In this document: positions 7,996-16,886 of the stretch, piece by piece | How positions within the stretch are numbered: position 1 is the first letter of the stretch | Layout of the letters: every line of letters starts with the position of its first letter | Source: Geothrix limicola | GTDB taxonomy: Bacteria > Acidobacteriota > Holophagae > Holophagales > Holophagaceae | Direction: 5' to 3' | Length of the DNA stretch: 64,000 nt | Assembly: GCF_030268085.1 (NCBI RefSeq) | Contig: NZ_BSDE01000001.1 | Location: forward strand, 1,116,001 to 1,180,000 | Program-made: the position numbers and the translations under genes | The notes under the pieces: model-generated | The model's database searches: none | What the model was told of the DNA's origin: nothing | What the model saw: the letters and a program-made list of their open reading frames with translations, nothing else

Positions 7996-10136
7996 CGGAC
8001 CGCCGCGACTTCCTCAAGATCGCCGGCGTCGCGGGGGCGGGGCTCGTGCTCGGCCTGCGCCTGGACGCCAAGACCCGGCCCGGCGCGGCCGCCGCGCCCG
8101 AATTCGCGCCCAACGCCTTCCTCGCCGTCCGGCCCGACGGCACCGTGCGCATCACCGTGCCCAAGACGGAGATGGGCCAGGGCGTGCGTACGGCCCTGCC
8201 CCTGGTTGTGGCCGAGGAGATGGATCTCGACTGGGCGAAGGTCGAGGTGATCAACGCCAATCCCGGACCTGATTTCAAGTCCATGCAGACCGGCGGCAGC
8301 ACGAGCGTGAGCAGCACCTGGGGCACCCTGAGAAAGGCCGGCGCCACCGCCCGCGAGATGCTGAAGGCCGCCGCCGCGGCCCGGTGGAACGTCGACCTCA
8401 AGTCCTGCCGCACCGAGAAGGGATTCGTGCTGGGCCCCGGCAACCAGAAGCTGGGCTATGGCGCCCTCGTCGAAGCCGCCGCCAAGCTGCCCGTGCCCAA
8501 GGATCCGTCCCTGAAATCCCCCAGGGACTACCGCCTGCTGGGCAAGCGCACGCCGCGCTTCGATGGTCCCGACATCGTCACGGGCAAGGCCATCTTCGGC
8601 CTCGACGTGCGCCGGCCCGGCCAGCGCTTCGCCGCCGTGCTGCGGTCCACGGTCTGCACAGGACGGCCCATGGCCTGGGATGCCGGCAAGGCCCTGGAGG
8701 TCCCGGGCGTGGTCGACGTAGTGAAGGTGCCCACGGGGATCGCCGTGATCGCAACGAATACCTGGGCCGCGCTCAAGGGGCGCGAGCGCCTCGCGGCCGA
8801 CACCACCTGGGAGCTGGGCTCGGCCCAGGACTTCAATTCCGCCGACCTGGAGACCTTCATGCGCGAGGCCCTCACGGGTCCCGGCGAGGAGGCCCGGAAG
8901 CAGGGCGACGCCGAGAAAGCCCTAGTGGCAGCGGCCAAGGTGCTCGAAGCGGAGTACAGCTTCCCGTACCAGGCCCACGCCACCGTCGAGCCCATGAACG
9001 CCACCGTGCAGATCCGGCCCGAGGGTGCAGAGATGTGGACCGGCAGCCAATCGCCCAACAAGGCCCAAGCCACCGCCGCCGCGGCCCTGGGCCTCAAGCC
9101 CGAACAGGTGAAGGTGAACGTGGCCCTCATCGGCGGTGGCTTCGGCCGGCGCCTCGGCACCGACTTCAGCACCGAGGCCGCCCAGGTGGCCAAGGCCGCC
9201 GGCGGCGGCCCCATCCAGGTGGTGTGGGACCGCGAGGATGATTTCCGCCACGACCTCCACCATCCGGCCACTCTGCACCGCCTGCGGGCGGGCCTGGATG
9301 CCAGCGGCGCCCTCACGGCCTGGGCCCACCGCATCGCCGGACCCTCCATCCTCCATTCCTGGGTCGGCCAGAAGACGCCCTCCCAGGTCCTGGCCGAGGC
9401 CAACGGCGCCCTCGACATCCCCTACGCCATTCCGGCCATCCGCGTGGACTACGCCGAAGTCGCGGCTCCCACGCCGCTGGGTTGGTGGCGCGGCATCGAG
9501 ATCGTGCCCAACGTCTTCGCCCGGGAATGCTTCTTCGACGAGGTGGCCCACGCCGTGGGCAAAGACCCCCTTCAACTGCGCCTCGACCTGTTGGGAAACC
9601 AAGGTCTCGTGAAGTTCGGCCGCGACGAGGCCGACATCCGCCGCCTGAAGAAGGTGCTGCAGGTCGCTGCCGAAAAGGCGGGCTGGGGCCGCAAGCTGCC
9701 CGCGGGACGCGGCCTGGGCCTGGCCTGCCACGCCTACGACGGCCGCACCTATGCCGCCGAGGTGGCCGAGGTTTCGGTGGAAAAGGGTCAGCTTCGCATC
9801 CACAAGGTCACCTGCGCCGTGGACTGCGGATTCGTCGTGAATCCCGCAGGGCTTGAAGCCCAGGTGGAAGGCGGCATCGCCTTCGGGCTCTCGGCCCTGT
9901 TCACCCAGATCACCTGGGAGAAGGGCCACACGGTCCAGACCGGCTACCAGGAGTTCCCCCTGCTCCGCCTGGGCGACATGCCCGAGGTCGAAACCCACGT
10001 GGTGCAAAGCGCCGAAGCGCCCTCGGGCATCGGCGAACCCCCCGTGCCGCTCGCCATCCCCGCCGTCCTCAACGCCGTCTTCGCCGCCACCGGCAAGCGC
10101 ATCCGCAAAGTGCCCGTGGATCTTTCGGCCATCTGA
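7992..10136 (+). CDS. molybdopterin-binding large subunit (IorB-like), copy 1
   Basis: Catalytic subunit of 714 residues that hydroxylates an aldehyde or N-heterocycle using the molybdenum-cytosine-dinucleotide cofactor. It starts with a twin-arginine-type signal ([20 protein letters not shown]), so the folded heterodimer is probably exported to the periplasm with IorA as hitchhiker. The core shows [15 protein letters not shown], the cofactor-binding [12 protein letters not shown], and the C-terminal [19 protein letters not shown] with the catalytic Glu. ATG at 7992 overlaps iorA by ATGA. No C-terminal cytochrome domain is present, so the electron acceptor is unknown. Confidence 0.9.
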   Translation: MTDRRDFLKIAGVAGAGLVLGLRLDAKTRPGAAAAPEFAPNAFLAVRPDGTVRITVPKTEMGQGVRTALPLVVAEEMDLDWAKVEVINANPGPDFKSMQTGGSTSVSSTWGTLRKAGATAREMLKAAAAARWNVDLKSCRTEKGFVLGPGNQKLGYGALVEAAAKLPVPKDPSLKSPRDYRLLGKRTPRFDGPDIVTGKAIFGLDVRRPGQRFAAVLRSTVCTGRPMAWDAGKALEVPGVVDVVKVPTGIAVIATNTWAALKGRERLAADTTWELGSAQDFNSADLETFMREALTGPGEEARKQGDAEKALVAAAKVLEAEYSFPYQAHATVEPMNATVQIRPEGAEMWTGSQSPNKAQATAAAALGLKPEQVKVNVALIGGGFGRRLGTDFSTEAAQVAKAAGGGPIQVVWDREDDFRHDLHHPATLHRLRAGLDASGALTAWAHRIAGPSILHSWVGQKTPSQVLAEANGALDIPYAIPAIRVDYAEVAAPTPLGWWRGIEIVPNVFARECFFDEVAHAVGKDPLQLRLDLLGNQGLVKFGRDEADIRRLKKVLQVAAEKAGWGRKLPAGRGLGLACHAYDGRTYAAEVAEVSVEKGQLRIHKVTCAVDCGFVVNPAGLEAQVEGGIAFGLSALFTQITWEKGHTVQTGYQEFPLLRLGDMPEVETHVVQSAEAPSGIGEPPVPLAIPAVLNAVFAATGKRIRKVPVDLSAI

Positions 10137-10160
10137 CATTCCGCTGCCGCGGGTCTGGCT

Positions 10161-10195
10161 TCCGGCGTAGGATGTGGGCCGATCCTACAACCGGA
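10161..10195 (+). promoter_or_regulatory. hairpin that can pair with the iorA2 ribosome binding site
   Basis: GTAGGAT (10167-10173) pairs perfectly with ATCCTAC (10182-10188) around an 8-base loop. Outer arms TCCGG (10161-10165) and CCGGA (10191-10195) extend the stem into the Shine-Dalgarno GGAGG (10193-10197) of the second iorA gene. The GGCGTAGGATGT at 10164-10175 also resembles GGCGTAGGGTGT at 7491-7502, before the first pair. The TAGGAT may also serve as a -10 box. Confidence 0.4.
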
Positions 10196-10203
10196 GGTGC
10201 CCC

Positions 10204-10677
10204 ATGGCGGCGTTCACCCTGACGGTCAACGGTCAATCCCATCGCGTGGAAGCCTCGCCGGAGATGCCCCTGCTCTGGGTGCTGCGCGACCGCCTGGGCT
10301 TGACCGGCACCAAGTTCGGATGCGGGCAGGGACTCTGCGGCGCCTGCACGGTCCACCTGGGGGACGCGCCCGTCCGGTCCTGCAAGACGCGCCTGGGCGA
10401 TGTCGGCAGCAGACACATCACCACCATCGAAGGGTTGGATCCCCACGGCGCCCATCCCCTGCAGAAGGCCTGGGTCGAGCTGGACGTGGCCCAATGCGGG
10501 TACTGCCAGACGGGCCAGATCATGACCGCCGCCGCCCTGCTGGCGAAAAATCCCCACCCCTCGGACGCGGACATCGACCACGCGCTGGGCCGGAACGCCT
10601 GTCGCTGCGGCACCTACCTGAGAATTCGGGAGGCCGTCCATGCGGCCGCGGGCCAACGCAGGGAGGTGATCCCATGA
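10204..10677 (+). CDS. [2Fe-2S] subunit of a molybdenum hydroxylase (IorA-like), copy 2
   Basis: Paralogue of the 7534 gene, 157 residues, with the same eight cluster cysteines (C40, C45, C48, C60, then QCGYCQTG and CRCG). I start it at ATG 10204 rather than an upstream in-frame codon because GGAGG sits six bases before it and the family N-terminus begins there. It overlaps the large-subunit start by ATGA. Only 67 bases separate it from the first pair. That gap holds a hairpin able to mask its ribosome binding site, so the second pair may be regulated separately. Confidence 0.92.
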   Translation: MAAFTLTVNGQSHRVEASPEMPLLWVLRDRLGLTGTKFGCGQGLCGACTVHLGDAPVRSCKTRLGDVGSRHITTIEGLDPHGAHPLQKAWVELDVAQCGYCQTGQIMTAAALLAKNPHPSDADIDHALGRNACRCGTYLRIREAVHAAAGQRREVIP

Positions 10678-12830
10678 GCACCACCCGCCGCGATTTCATC
10701 AAGACCGTTGGAAGCCTGTCCCTGGCCTTCTACCTGCCCCTGGACGCCAAGCACGCCCCTGCGGCGGCCCCTCCTGCCGTTGGATCCTTCGAACCCAACG
10801 GCATGCTCCGCATCGATGGGGACGGCTCGGTCACGGTCTGGGCCACCCGGGCGGAAATCGGACAGGGCGTCCGCACCAGCATGGCCATGGCCATCGCCGA
10901 AGAACTCGAAGCCGACTGGTCCAAGGTCAAGGTCCTGCAGGCCTCCACGGATCCGAAGTTCGGGGATCTCGGCGTCACGGGCGGCAGCCAGACCACCCGC
11001 AGCACCACCCAGGCCCTGCGCAAGGTCGGCGCCCAGGCCCGGGAGATGCTCCTGCAAGCCGCCGCCGACAGCTGGGGCGTCCCCAAGGCCGAGTGCCTCG
11101 CCCGGTCGGGCCGCATCCAGCATCCGCCCAGTCACCGCGACCTGGGCTTCGGCGACCTGGTGGCCAAGGCTGCCGCCCTCACGCCGCCCGCGGATCCGCC
11201 CCTGAAGGCCACCAAGGATTTCCGGATCCTCGGCAAGAACATCCCGCGTCTGGACGGGCCCGATATCGTCACCGGGCGTGCCCAGTTCGCCACGGACATC
11301 CACCTGCCGGGCATGCTGGTGGCCAGCATCGAGCGCTGCCCGGTATTTGGCGGAAAGGTGAAATCCTTCGACGCCTCGACGGCCCTCAAGGTGCCCGGCG
11401 TGAAGCAGGTGCTGCAGGTGCCCAGCGGCGTGGCGGTCTTCGCCGAAGACACCTGGTCCGCCTTCCAGGGGCGCCAGGCCCTCAAGGTGCAATGGGAGGA
11501 AGGCCCGGCCGCCCAGGTGGACAGCGCCTCCATCCGCCGACAGTTCGAAGCCCGCCTGAAAAGCGCGGGCAAGGTGGTGCGGAAGGAGGGTGACCCGGCC
11601 CAGGCGCTGCCCGCGGCGGCCAAGCGCATCAAGGCCACCTACGACGCGCCCTTCCTGGCCCACGCCACCATGGAGCCCATGGTGGCCGTGGCCGACGTGA
11701 AGGCGGATCGCTGCAAGGTTTGGGCTCCCACCCAGGCGCCGGGCATGGCCCTGCCCTCCGTCCAGGCGATCACGGGCCTGAAGGCCGAGCAGATCGAGAT
11801 CCAGGTGACGCTGGCGGGCGGAGGTTTCGGCCGTCGTGCCATGTCGGATTTTATCGCCGACGCCGTGGCCTGTTCCAAGGCCGCGGGCGCGCCCGTGAAG
11901 GTGCAGTGGACGCGGCCCGATGATTTTCAGCACGACGGATACCGCCCCGCCACCTTGCATGAACTGGAAGCGGGGTTGGATGGCCAGAGCCGGCCGCTGG
12001 CCTGGCTCCACCGGTTCGTCGGAGGTTCCATCGCCGCCTCGAACCACTTCCCCTGGCCCCCGGAAGCCGCCGAGCTCTCCGGCGCGTCGGACCTGGCCTA
12101 CGACATCCCGAACCTGCAGGTGGAGTGGGGACAGAGCGACACGCCCGTGCCCCTCTGGTTCTGGCGCGCGGTGCCCGCCAGCTTCAACCCCTTCGTCACC
12201 GAGTGCTTCTGGGATGAACTGGCCCACGCGGCCGGGAAGGATCCGCTGGACTTCCGCCTCGACCACCTCCCGAAAGCCCCGCGCCAATTGGGCCGGGACA
12301 CCTTCGATCCGGCACGCTACCGCGCGGTGCTGGAGCTGGCCGCGGCGAAATCCGAATGGCGGACCCGCAAGCTGCCCAAGGGCTGGGGCCGCGGGATCGC
12401 CGCCCACGCCTACCTCGACTGCGGCACCTACGTGGCCCAGGTGGCCGAAGTGGAAGCGGAGGCGGATGGCCCCATCCACGTGCGCCACGTGGTCTGCGCC
12501 GTGGACTGCGGCATGGTGCTGAACCCCCGCAACGTGAAAGCCCAGATGGAAAGCGGCATCGCCTTCGGCCTCAGCGCCGCCCTCTACGGCGAGATCGCCA
12601 TCAAGGCCGGCCGCGTGACCGCCACGAGCTTCCTAGACCAGCCCATGCTGCTGATGCCCAACATGCCGAAGATCGAAGTCCACATTGTTCCGAGCGACCT
12701 GCCTCCGGGCGGCGTGGGGGAACCTGGTCTGCCGCCCCTCGCGCCCGCCGTGGGCAATGCCGTGTTCGCCGCCACGGGAAAGCGGCTGCGCAGCCTGCCC
12801 CTGCTCCCCAAGCCGCTCCGGAGGGCATAA
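10674..12830 (+). CDS. molybdopterin-binding large subunit (IorB-like), copy 2
   Basis: Catalytic subunit of 718 residues, paralogous to the 7992 gene but clearly diverged, so the two pairs probably act on different substrates. A twin-arginine-like N-terminus ([20 protein letters not shown]) suggests export. Cofactor-binding [12 protein letters not shown] and the C-terminal [19 protein letters not shown], with the catalytic Glu, are intact. ATGA overlap with iorA2. The xdhC-like gene follows after seven bases, which places cofactor insertion in the same transcript. Confidence 0.9.
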   Translation: MSTTRRDFIKTVGSLSLAFYLPLDAKHAPAAAPPAVGSFEPNGMLRIDGDGSVTVWATRAEIGQGVRTSMAMAIAEELEADWSKVKVLQASTDPKFGDLGVTGGSQTTRSTTQALRKVGAQAREMLLQAAADSWGVPKAECLARSGRIQHPPSHRDLGFGDLVAKAAALTPPADPPLKATKDFRILGKNIPRLDGPDIVTGRAQFATDIHLPGMLVASIERCPVFGGKVKSFDASTALKVPGVKQVLQVPSGVAVFAEDTWSAFQGRQALKVQWEEGPAAQVDSASIRRQFEARLKSAGKVVRKEGDPAQALPAAAKRIKATYDAPFLAHATMEPMVAVADVKADRCKVWAPTQAPGMALPSVQAITGLKAEQIEIQVTLAGGGFGRRAMSDFIADAVACSKAAGAPVKVQWTRPDDFQHDGYRPATLHELEAGLDGQSRPLAWLHRFVGGSIAASNHFPWPPEAAELSGASDLAYDIPNLQVEWGQSDTPVPLWFWRAVPASFNPFVTECFWDELAHAAGKDPLDFRLDHLPKAPRQLGRDTFDPARYRAVLELAAAKSEWRTRKLPKGWGRGIAAHAYLDCGTYVAQVAEVEAEADGPIHVRHVVCAVDCGMVLNPRNVKAQMESGIAFGLSAALYGEIAIKAGRVTATSFLDQPMLLMPNMPKIEVHIVPSDLPPGGVGEPGLPPLAPAVGNAVFAATGKRLRSLPLLPKPLRRA

Positions 12831-12837
12831 TCCCCTC

Positions 12838-13815
12838 ATGCACAAAGAACTCCAGGACATCCTGGTCTTGATCCGGGACAGCAACCGGCCTCTGGCCCTC
12901 GCCACCCTGCTGCGCGTCGAAGGATCCAGCTATCGCAGGCCAGGTTCGCGCCTACTCACGGACGGCGACCAGGTGTTGCGCGGATCCCTCAGTGGAGGCT
13001 GCCTCGAAGGCGAGGTGCTGGCCCGGTCCAACGAAATCCTCGCCGATGGTCTGCCGCGCCTGCTGCGCTACGACCTTCGCGGCGAGATCGACCTGGTTTG
13101 GGGCAGCGGCAGCGGCTGTGAAGGCGTCCTGGACATCCTGGTGGAACGCATCGATCCCGGCGCTCCTCCCGAATGGATCGGCTGGCTCGAAGCGGTGATC
13201 CGACATCGCCATCCCCTCCGGCTGGCCACCTCCCTGGAAAGCGGCTTCTCGCGCCGTCGTCTTGAGCCCGGAGAGAAGCCCCGTGCGGATGAAACGCAGG
13301 AGACCATCCAGCCGCCGGTCTCGCTCTGGATCCTGGGGGCCAGTGATGACAGCCGGCCCCTCCTGCGGCTGGCCAAGGAACTCGGATGGGAGGTAGGGCT
13401 GCTGGATCACCGCCCCGCCTTCGCCCGCGCGGAGCGCTTCCCCGAGGCCGACCAGGTGCTTTCGGGCCACCCCGCCCAGCGGGTTCCCGAGCTGGTGCTG
13501 GATTCCCGGAGCGCCGTGGTGCTCATGACCCACAACTACCTGAAGGATCTCGAAGCCCTGCGTCTGCTGGGCCGCTCCGACGCGGGCTATCTCGGCCTCA
13601 TGGGCAGCCGCGCCCGGAGCGCGAAGATGATGGCGGACCTGGCCGCGGAGGGCGTCGACTGCGGCCCCCGCCTGCACAGCCCCGTGGGGTTGGACCTCGG
13701 CGCTGAGGATCCCGAAACCATCGCCCTCGCGGTGCTGGCTGAAATTCAGGCCTGCTTCCAGGGACGCATCGGCGGTCCTCTCAAGGCTGCCCGCACGCCT
13801 GTCTCCGCGATATGA
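12838..13815 (+). CDS. XdhC/CoxI-family molybdenum-cofactor chaperone
   Basis: A 325-residue maturation factor that should bind the molybdenum cofactor, promote its sulfuration and deliver it to the IorB apoproteins. It has the N-terminal XdhC_CoxI domain (about 1-90: EGSSYRRPGSRLL, SGGCLEGEV) and a C-terminal Rossmann domain (about 160-305: LWILGASDDSRPLLRLAKEL, DHRPAFARAERF, LMTHNYLKD, YLGLMGSRARS). ATG lies seven bases after iorB2. Its stop overlaps the mobA-like start by ATGA. The context beside two xanthine-oxidase-family enzymes supports the role. Confidence 0.9.
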   Translation: MHKELQDILVLIRDSNRPLALATLLRVEGSSYRRPGSRLLTDGDQVLRGSLSGGCLEGEVLARSNEILADGLPRLLRYDLRGEIDLVWGSGSGCEGVLDILVERIDPGAPPEWIGWLEAVIRHRHPLRLATSLESGFSRRRLEPGEKPRADETQETIQPPVSLWILGASDDSRPLLRLAKELGWEVGLLDHRPAFARAERFPEADQVLSGHPAQRVPELVLDSRSAVVLMTHNYLKDLEALRLLGRSDAGYLGLMGSRARSAKMMADLAAEGVDCGPRLHSPVGLDLGAEDPETIALAVLAEIQACFQGRIGGPLKAARTPVSAI

Positions 13816-14366
13816 CGGCGGCCGTGATCCTCGCCGCCGGCGCGGGCCGCCGCATGGGTCGCCCCAAGGCCCAGCTCGAATTCGAAGGGGAAACCCTGCT
13901 GCGGCGCGCCGTGAAGGTCGCGTTGGCCTCGGGATGTTCACCGGTGATCGCCGTAACGAATCCTGAGGATTCGGGCCAGCTGGGCTTGGAGGCGCGGTGC
14001 CTTCCCAACCCCGACGCGGCCACCGGCATGGCCAGCTCCATCCGAATCGGTATCACTGCCCTCGAGGCCGGAGTAGAGGCGGTCCTGCTGCTCACGGTGG
14101 ACCAGCCCCTGGTGGATGCGGCGCTGCTGCGCGATCTCCAGGCCCTGTTCCAGAAGGACCCATCACGTCCCGCGGCCTGCGCCTACGCGGGAACCCTCGG
14201 CATCCCCGCCCTCTTTCCCCGGCGGCTGTTCCCGGCCCTACTTGCGCTGGAAGGCGACCGGGGAGCCAAGGTCATCCTCCTGCGCGAAGGCGCCGCCACC
14301 CTGCCTTTCCCCGGCGGCGGAACGGATCTGGACACCCCCGAGGATCTGGAGCGACTCAGGCGCTGA
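13812..14366 (+). CDS. MobA/MocA-type molybdenum cofactor nucleotidyltransferase
   Basis: A 184-residue nucleotidyltransferase with the signature VILAAGAGRRMGRPKAQLEF (5-24), where Gly-rich loop, Arg and Lys bind the nucleotide, and a metal-binding LTVDQPLV. Being next to xdhC and IorAB genes, it most likely makes molybdopterin cytosine dinucleotide (MocA type) rather than the guanine form. Coupled to xdhC by ATGA. Its last codons and stop (TGA 14364-14366) lie inside the first copy of a 75-bp repeat. Confidence 0.85.
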   Translation: MTAAVILAAGAGRRMGRPKAQLEFEGETLLRRAVKVALASGCSPVIAVTNPEDSGQLGLEARCLPNPDAATGMASSIRIGITALEAGVEAVLLLTVDQPLVDAALLRDLQALFQKDPSRPAACAYAGTLGIPALFPRRLFPALLALEGDRGAKVILLREGAATLPFPGGGTDLDTPEDLERLRR

Positions 14367-14522
14367 GGGCGGGCTTTGCCCGGCCGAAGCGCGGGGGCCC
14401 GGGGGGACATCGCGAGCAGAGCGAGCAGGCGGTCCCCTCGGAGAACATCAGGCGCTGAGGGCGGGCTTTGCCCGGCCGAAGCGCGAGGGCTCGGGGGGAC
14501 ATCGCGAGCAAAGCGAGCAGGC
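14356..14522. repeat. tandem pair of 75-bp intergenic repeats
   Basis: Two copies, 14356-14430 and 14448-14522, differ at only a few bases. Both begin TCAGGCGCTGAGG and end GCGAGCAGGC, with 17 bp between them. The 13-bp head occurs a third time at 14604-14616, where it forms the 3' end of the hxlR gene. In copy 1 the head contains the TGA stop of the mobA gene; at 14604 its TCA is the hxlR stop on the other strand. Confidence 0.85.
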
Positions 14523-14585
14523 CTCCGCCTAGCGCCTCGCTCCCGCGAGGCTCCTGCTTCCGCTGCGCGGCTCGCAGAGGCGGAG
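14523..14585. repeat. nested hairpin following the 75-bp repeats
   Basis: Outer arms CTCCGCCT (14523-14530) and AGGCGGAG (14578-14585) enclose a perfect 7-bp hairpin GCCTCGC-tccc-GCGAGGC (14534-14551). It lies between the convergent ends of mobA and hxlR, so it could act as a bidirectional transcription barrier. There is no T-run on either side. Confidence 0.55.
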
Positions 14586-14603
14586 CCTCCCCCCCGGACG
14601 ACA

Positions 14604-15002
14604 TCAGGCGCTGAGGCTGGGCTTCTTCTGCAGGTGGTCGTAGCGCTTGCGGGCCTGCTCCAGCTCCGCCAGGTGCGCGCCCGCCCACTCGCAGAGCGCG
14701 CCCAGGGGGCCGATGAGGGTGTGGCCCAGCTTGGTCAATTCGTATTCCGTGCGCGGGGGCACTTCGGGGTAGACGTGGCGCGTGACCAGGCCGTCGCGCT
14801 CCAGCTTGCGCAGGGTCTGGGTGAGCATCTTCTGGCTGATGCCGCCCACCTGCCGGTGGAGGTCGCCGTAGCGCTGCTTCCCCTTCGACAGCAGGTAGAT
14901 CAGCAGCGTGGTCCACTTGTCTGCGATGAGATCCAGGGCCTGCCGCGTGGGGCACTGGGCGCTGAGGACGTTGGGAGCGAGGGTGCATGCCTTACTAACC
15001 AT
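14604..15002 (-). CDS. HxlR-family (DUF24) transcriptional regulator
   Basis: A 132-residue winged-helix regulator. CPTRQALDLIADKWTTLLIYLL (17-38) is the HxlR-family opening, followed by QRYGDLHRQVGGISQKMLTQ (helix-turn-helix) and the wing TRHVYPEVPPRTEYELT. The Cys of the CP motif (C17) is the position that senses quinones and aldehydes in related regulators such as B. subtilis YodB. I use ATG 15002 because it has GGAAGG ten bases upstream; an upstream in-frame ATG at 15053 would run through the repeated sites. It is divergent from a flavodoxin/quinone reductase gene, its likely target. Confidence 0.85.
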   Translation of the reverse strand: MVSKACTLAPNVLSAQCPTRQALDLIADKWTTLLIYLLSKGKQRYGDLHRQVGGISQKMLTQTLRKLERDGLVTRHVYPEVPPRTEYELTKLGHTLIGPLGALCEWAGAHLAELEQARKRYDHLQKKPSLSA

Positions 15003-15004
15003 TG

Positions 15005-15054
15005 GGTGCCTACCTTCCAAAATAGTGCCTACTTTCTTTTCGATTGTAAGCACC
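15005..15054. promoter_or_regulatory. three repeated half-sites between hxlR and the reductase gene
   Basis: GGTGCCTAC (15005-15013), AGTGCCTAC (15024-15032) and the inverted GTAAGCACC (15046-15054) share the core GTGCYTAC. The second and third form an inverted repeat whose centres are 21 bp apart, two helical turns. The first overlaps the leader of hxlR. This is the arrangement expected for autoregulation and control of the divergent gene. Confidence 0.5.
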
Positions 15055-15106
15055 TAAAGTTTGGGTCACGGGCCATCCGAATGCAAGCGCCCGCACAGGA
15101 GCGAAC

Positions 15107-15658
15107 ATGTCCCAGATCGCCATCGTGTACCACAGCGGCTTTGGCCATACCAAGGTCGTGGCCGAGCAGGTGAAGGCCGGCGCGGAATCCGTGCCCGGCA
15201 CCAAGGCCCGCCTCATTTCCGTCGAAGAAGTCGATGCCCATTGGGCGGATCTGGAGGCCGCGGATGCCATCGTCTTCGGCAGCCCCACCTACATGGGCAA
15301 CGTGAGTGGCCCCTTCAAGACCTTCATGGACGCCAGCTCCAAGGCCTGGTTCGAGCAGAAGTGGAAGGACAAGCTGGCGGCCGGCTTCACCATCAGCGGC
15401 AGCCCCAGCGGCGACAAGCTGAACACCCTGCAGTCCCTCATGATCTTCGCCATGCAGCACGGCATGGTCTGGGTGGGCAACGCCGAAATGCCCTACAACG
15501 AGGAAGGCATCAACCGCCTTGGCAGCTTCTCCGGTGTCATGGCCCAGGCCGGCCAGGTGGCGCCCGAGGTCGAACCCAACGCCGCCGACCGCAAGAGCGC
15601 GGAGCGGCTGGGCCACCGCCTCGCCACCGCCACGGCGCGCTGGGCCAAAGTCTCCTGA
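15107..15658 (+). CDS. flavodoxin-fold NAD(P)H:quinone reductase (WrbA-like)
   Basis: Cytoplasmic FMN protein of 183 residues that probably reduces quinones by two electrons. The N-terminal phosphate-binding loop is YHSGFGHTKVVAEQV (8-22). The FMN-binding stretch FGSPTYMGNVSGPFKTFMD follows, then FTISGSPSGDK and the flavodoxin-fold C-terminus. ATG has GGAG nine bases upstream. It is divergent from the HxlR regulator and shares an intergenic region with three repeated half-sites, as seen for quinone-responsive HxlR/reductase pairs in other bacteria. Confidence 0.85.
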   Translation: MSQIAIVYHSGFGHTKVVAEQVKAGAESVPGTKARLISVEEVDAHWADLEAADAIVFGSPTYMGNVSGPFKTFMDASSKAWFEQKWKDKLAAGFTISGSPSGDKLNTLQSLMIFAMQHGMVWVGNAEMPYNEEGINRLGSFSGVMAQAGQVAPEVEPNAADRKSAERLGHRLATATARWAKVS

Positions 15659-15729
15659 GCCGCGGATATTGTCATGACTGAGAATGCCTCCAAATCCGTT
15701 ATTCTGGGGGCCGAACCAGGAGTCAAGGC

Positions 15730-16050
15730 ATGTCTGACCTCATCCAGCACCTGACCGATACGACCTTCACCGGGGCCGTGGCCCGCGGCGTCACCGTCGT
15801 GGATTTCTGGGCTCCCTGGTGCGCTCCCTGCCGTGAACTGGCTCCCATCACCGAAACCCTCGCCGCCGAATTCACCGGCAAGATCGCCTTCGCCAAGCTG
15901 AACGTGGACGACTTCACACCCCTGTCCGAGCAGTACGACGTGCTGAGCATGCCGACCCTCGTGATCTTCAAGGACGGCGAGGCCATCGACCGCATCGTGG
16001 GCGCGCTGCCCATCGACGAGCTGCGGGCCCGCATCGAGCAGGCCCTGTAA
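15730..16050 (+). CDS. thioredoxin
   Basis: Thioredoxin of 106 residues with active site WCAPC (30-34) in VVDFWAPWCAPC and the cis-Pro segment SMPTLVIFKDG. Functions as a general cytoplasmic disulfide reductase; the Ala in place of Gly in the CxPC motif (CAPC) may shift its redox potential. It lies in a run of redox genes, 72 bases after the flavodoxin gene, with AGGAG before the ATG. It is probably one of several thioredoxins, so I do not assign trxA. Confidence 0.92.
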   Translation: MSDLIQHLTDTTFTGAVARGVTVVDFWAPWCAPCRELAPITETLAAEFTGKIAFAKLNVDDFTPLSEQYDVLSMPTLVIFKDGEAIDRIVGALPIDELRARIEQAL

Positions 16051-16079
16051 CCCATCTCCCATCTGCATCAGAGGAACCC

Positions 16080-16730
16080 ATGAACACCATCTCGGGCGAG
16101 AGCCTGCTCCAACAGCTGAACTGGCGCTACGCCACCAAGAAGTTCGACGCCACGAAGAAGATTTCCGCCGCAGACTGGGCCGTGCTCGAAGAGGCCCTGA
16201 TCCTCACCGCCTCCAGCTACGGTCTGCAGCCCTGGAAGTTCATCATCGTCACCGACCCCGCCCTCAAGGCCAAGCTGCGCCCCGCCTCCTGGAACCAGTC
16301 CCAGGTCGAGGATTGCAGCCACCTCGTGGTCTTTGCCGCCAAGGAAGACGTCACCGAAGGCGATGTGGACCGCTTCATCTCCCGCATCGCCGAGGTGCGC
16401 GGCGCCTCCGTGGAAAGCCTGGCCGGCTACAAGGGCTTCATGATGGGCGATCTCGTGAACGGCCCCCGCCACGCCATCATCCAGGAGTGGGCCGCCCGCC
16501 AGACCTACATCGCCATGGGCAACCTGCTGACCTCCGCCGCCCTGCTCGGCATCGACGCCTGCCCCTTCGAAGGCATCGATCCCGCCAAATACGACGAGAT
16601 CCTCGGCCTCAAGGGCACGGGTTACGCCACCGTCTCCGCCTGCCCCGTGGGCTACCGCGCGGCCGATGACAAATACGCCACCGTCGCGAAGGTCCGCTTC
16701 GAGGCCAAGGACATCGTCGACCACCGCTGA
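16080..16730 (+). CDS. NAD(P)H-dependent nitroreductase-family oxidoreductase
   Basis: A 216-residue flavoprotein of the NfsB/nitroreductase type. The family opening LNWRYATKKFDATKKIS (14-30), the FMN-contacting SSYGLQPWKFIIV (about 50-62) and the C-terminal LGLKGTGYATVSACPVGYR are present. It probably reduces nitro compounds or quinones with NAD(P)H and FMN. AGAGGAA precedes the ATG by six bases. It sits 29 bases after thioredoxin and is likely co-transcribed. A long inverted repeat follows it. Confidence 0.9.
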   Translation: MNTISGESLLQQLNWRYATKKFDATKKISAADWAVLEEALILTASSYGLQPWKFIIVTDPALKAKLRPASWNQSQVEDCSHLVVFAAKEDVTEGDVDRFISRIAEVRGASVESLAGYKGFMMGDLVNGPRHAIIQEWAARQTYIAMGNLLTSAALLGIDACPFEGIDPAKYDEILGLKGTGYATVSACPVGYRAADDKYATVAKVRFEAKDIVDHR

Positions 16731-16759
16731 GCCGGTCTGGCGAAGCAATAAGGTTCTAG

Positions 16760-16849
16760 ACACTCGCAGAGATACGCTGAGCAGGCCGAGAATGTAGAGG
16801 AATTTTTTTCTCCGCGTCCTCCGGTTTTCTCGGCATTCTCTGCGAGTGT
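16760..16849. repeat. compound inverted repeat (REP-like)
   Basis: A perfect 13-bp pair, ACACTCGCAGAGA (16760-16772) and TCTCTGCGAGTGT (16837-16849), encloses a second perfect 8-bp pair, GCCGAGAA (16785-16792) and TTCTCGGC (16827-16834). A T7 tract lies in the loop. It occupies most of the gap between the nitroreductase and aldo/keto reductase genes, so it may terminate transcription or be a dispersed repeat. Confidence 0.75.
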
Positions 16850-16886
16850 TTTTCATCTAAAGCCTCCCCACGCGAAGGAGATCCCC

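Noticed and set aside
14356-14616. Possible CRISPR array from repeated units
   Set aside because: Only two full units of 75 bp with a 17-bp spacer and a partial third. No cas genes, and the size does not fit.
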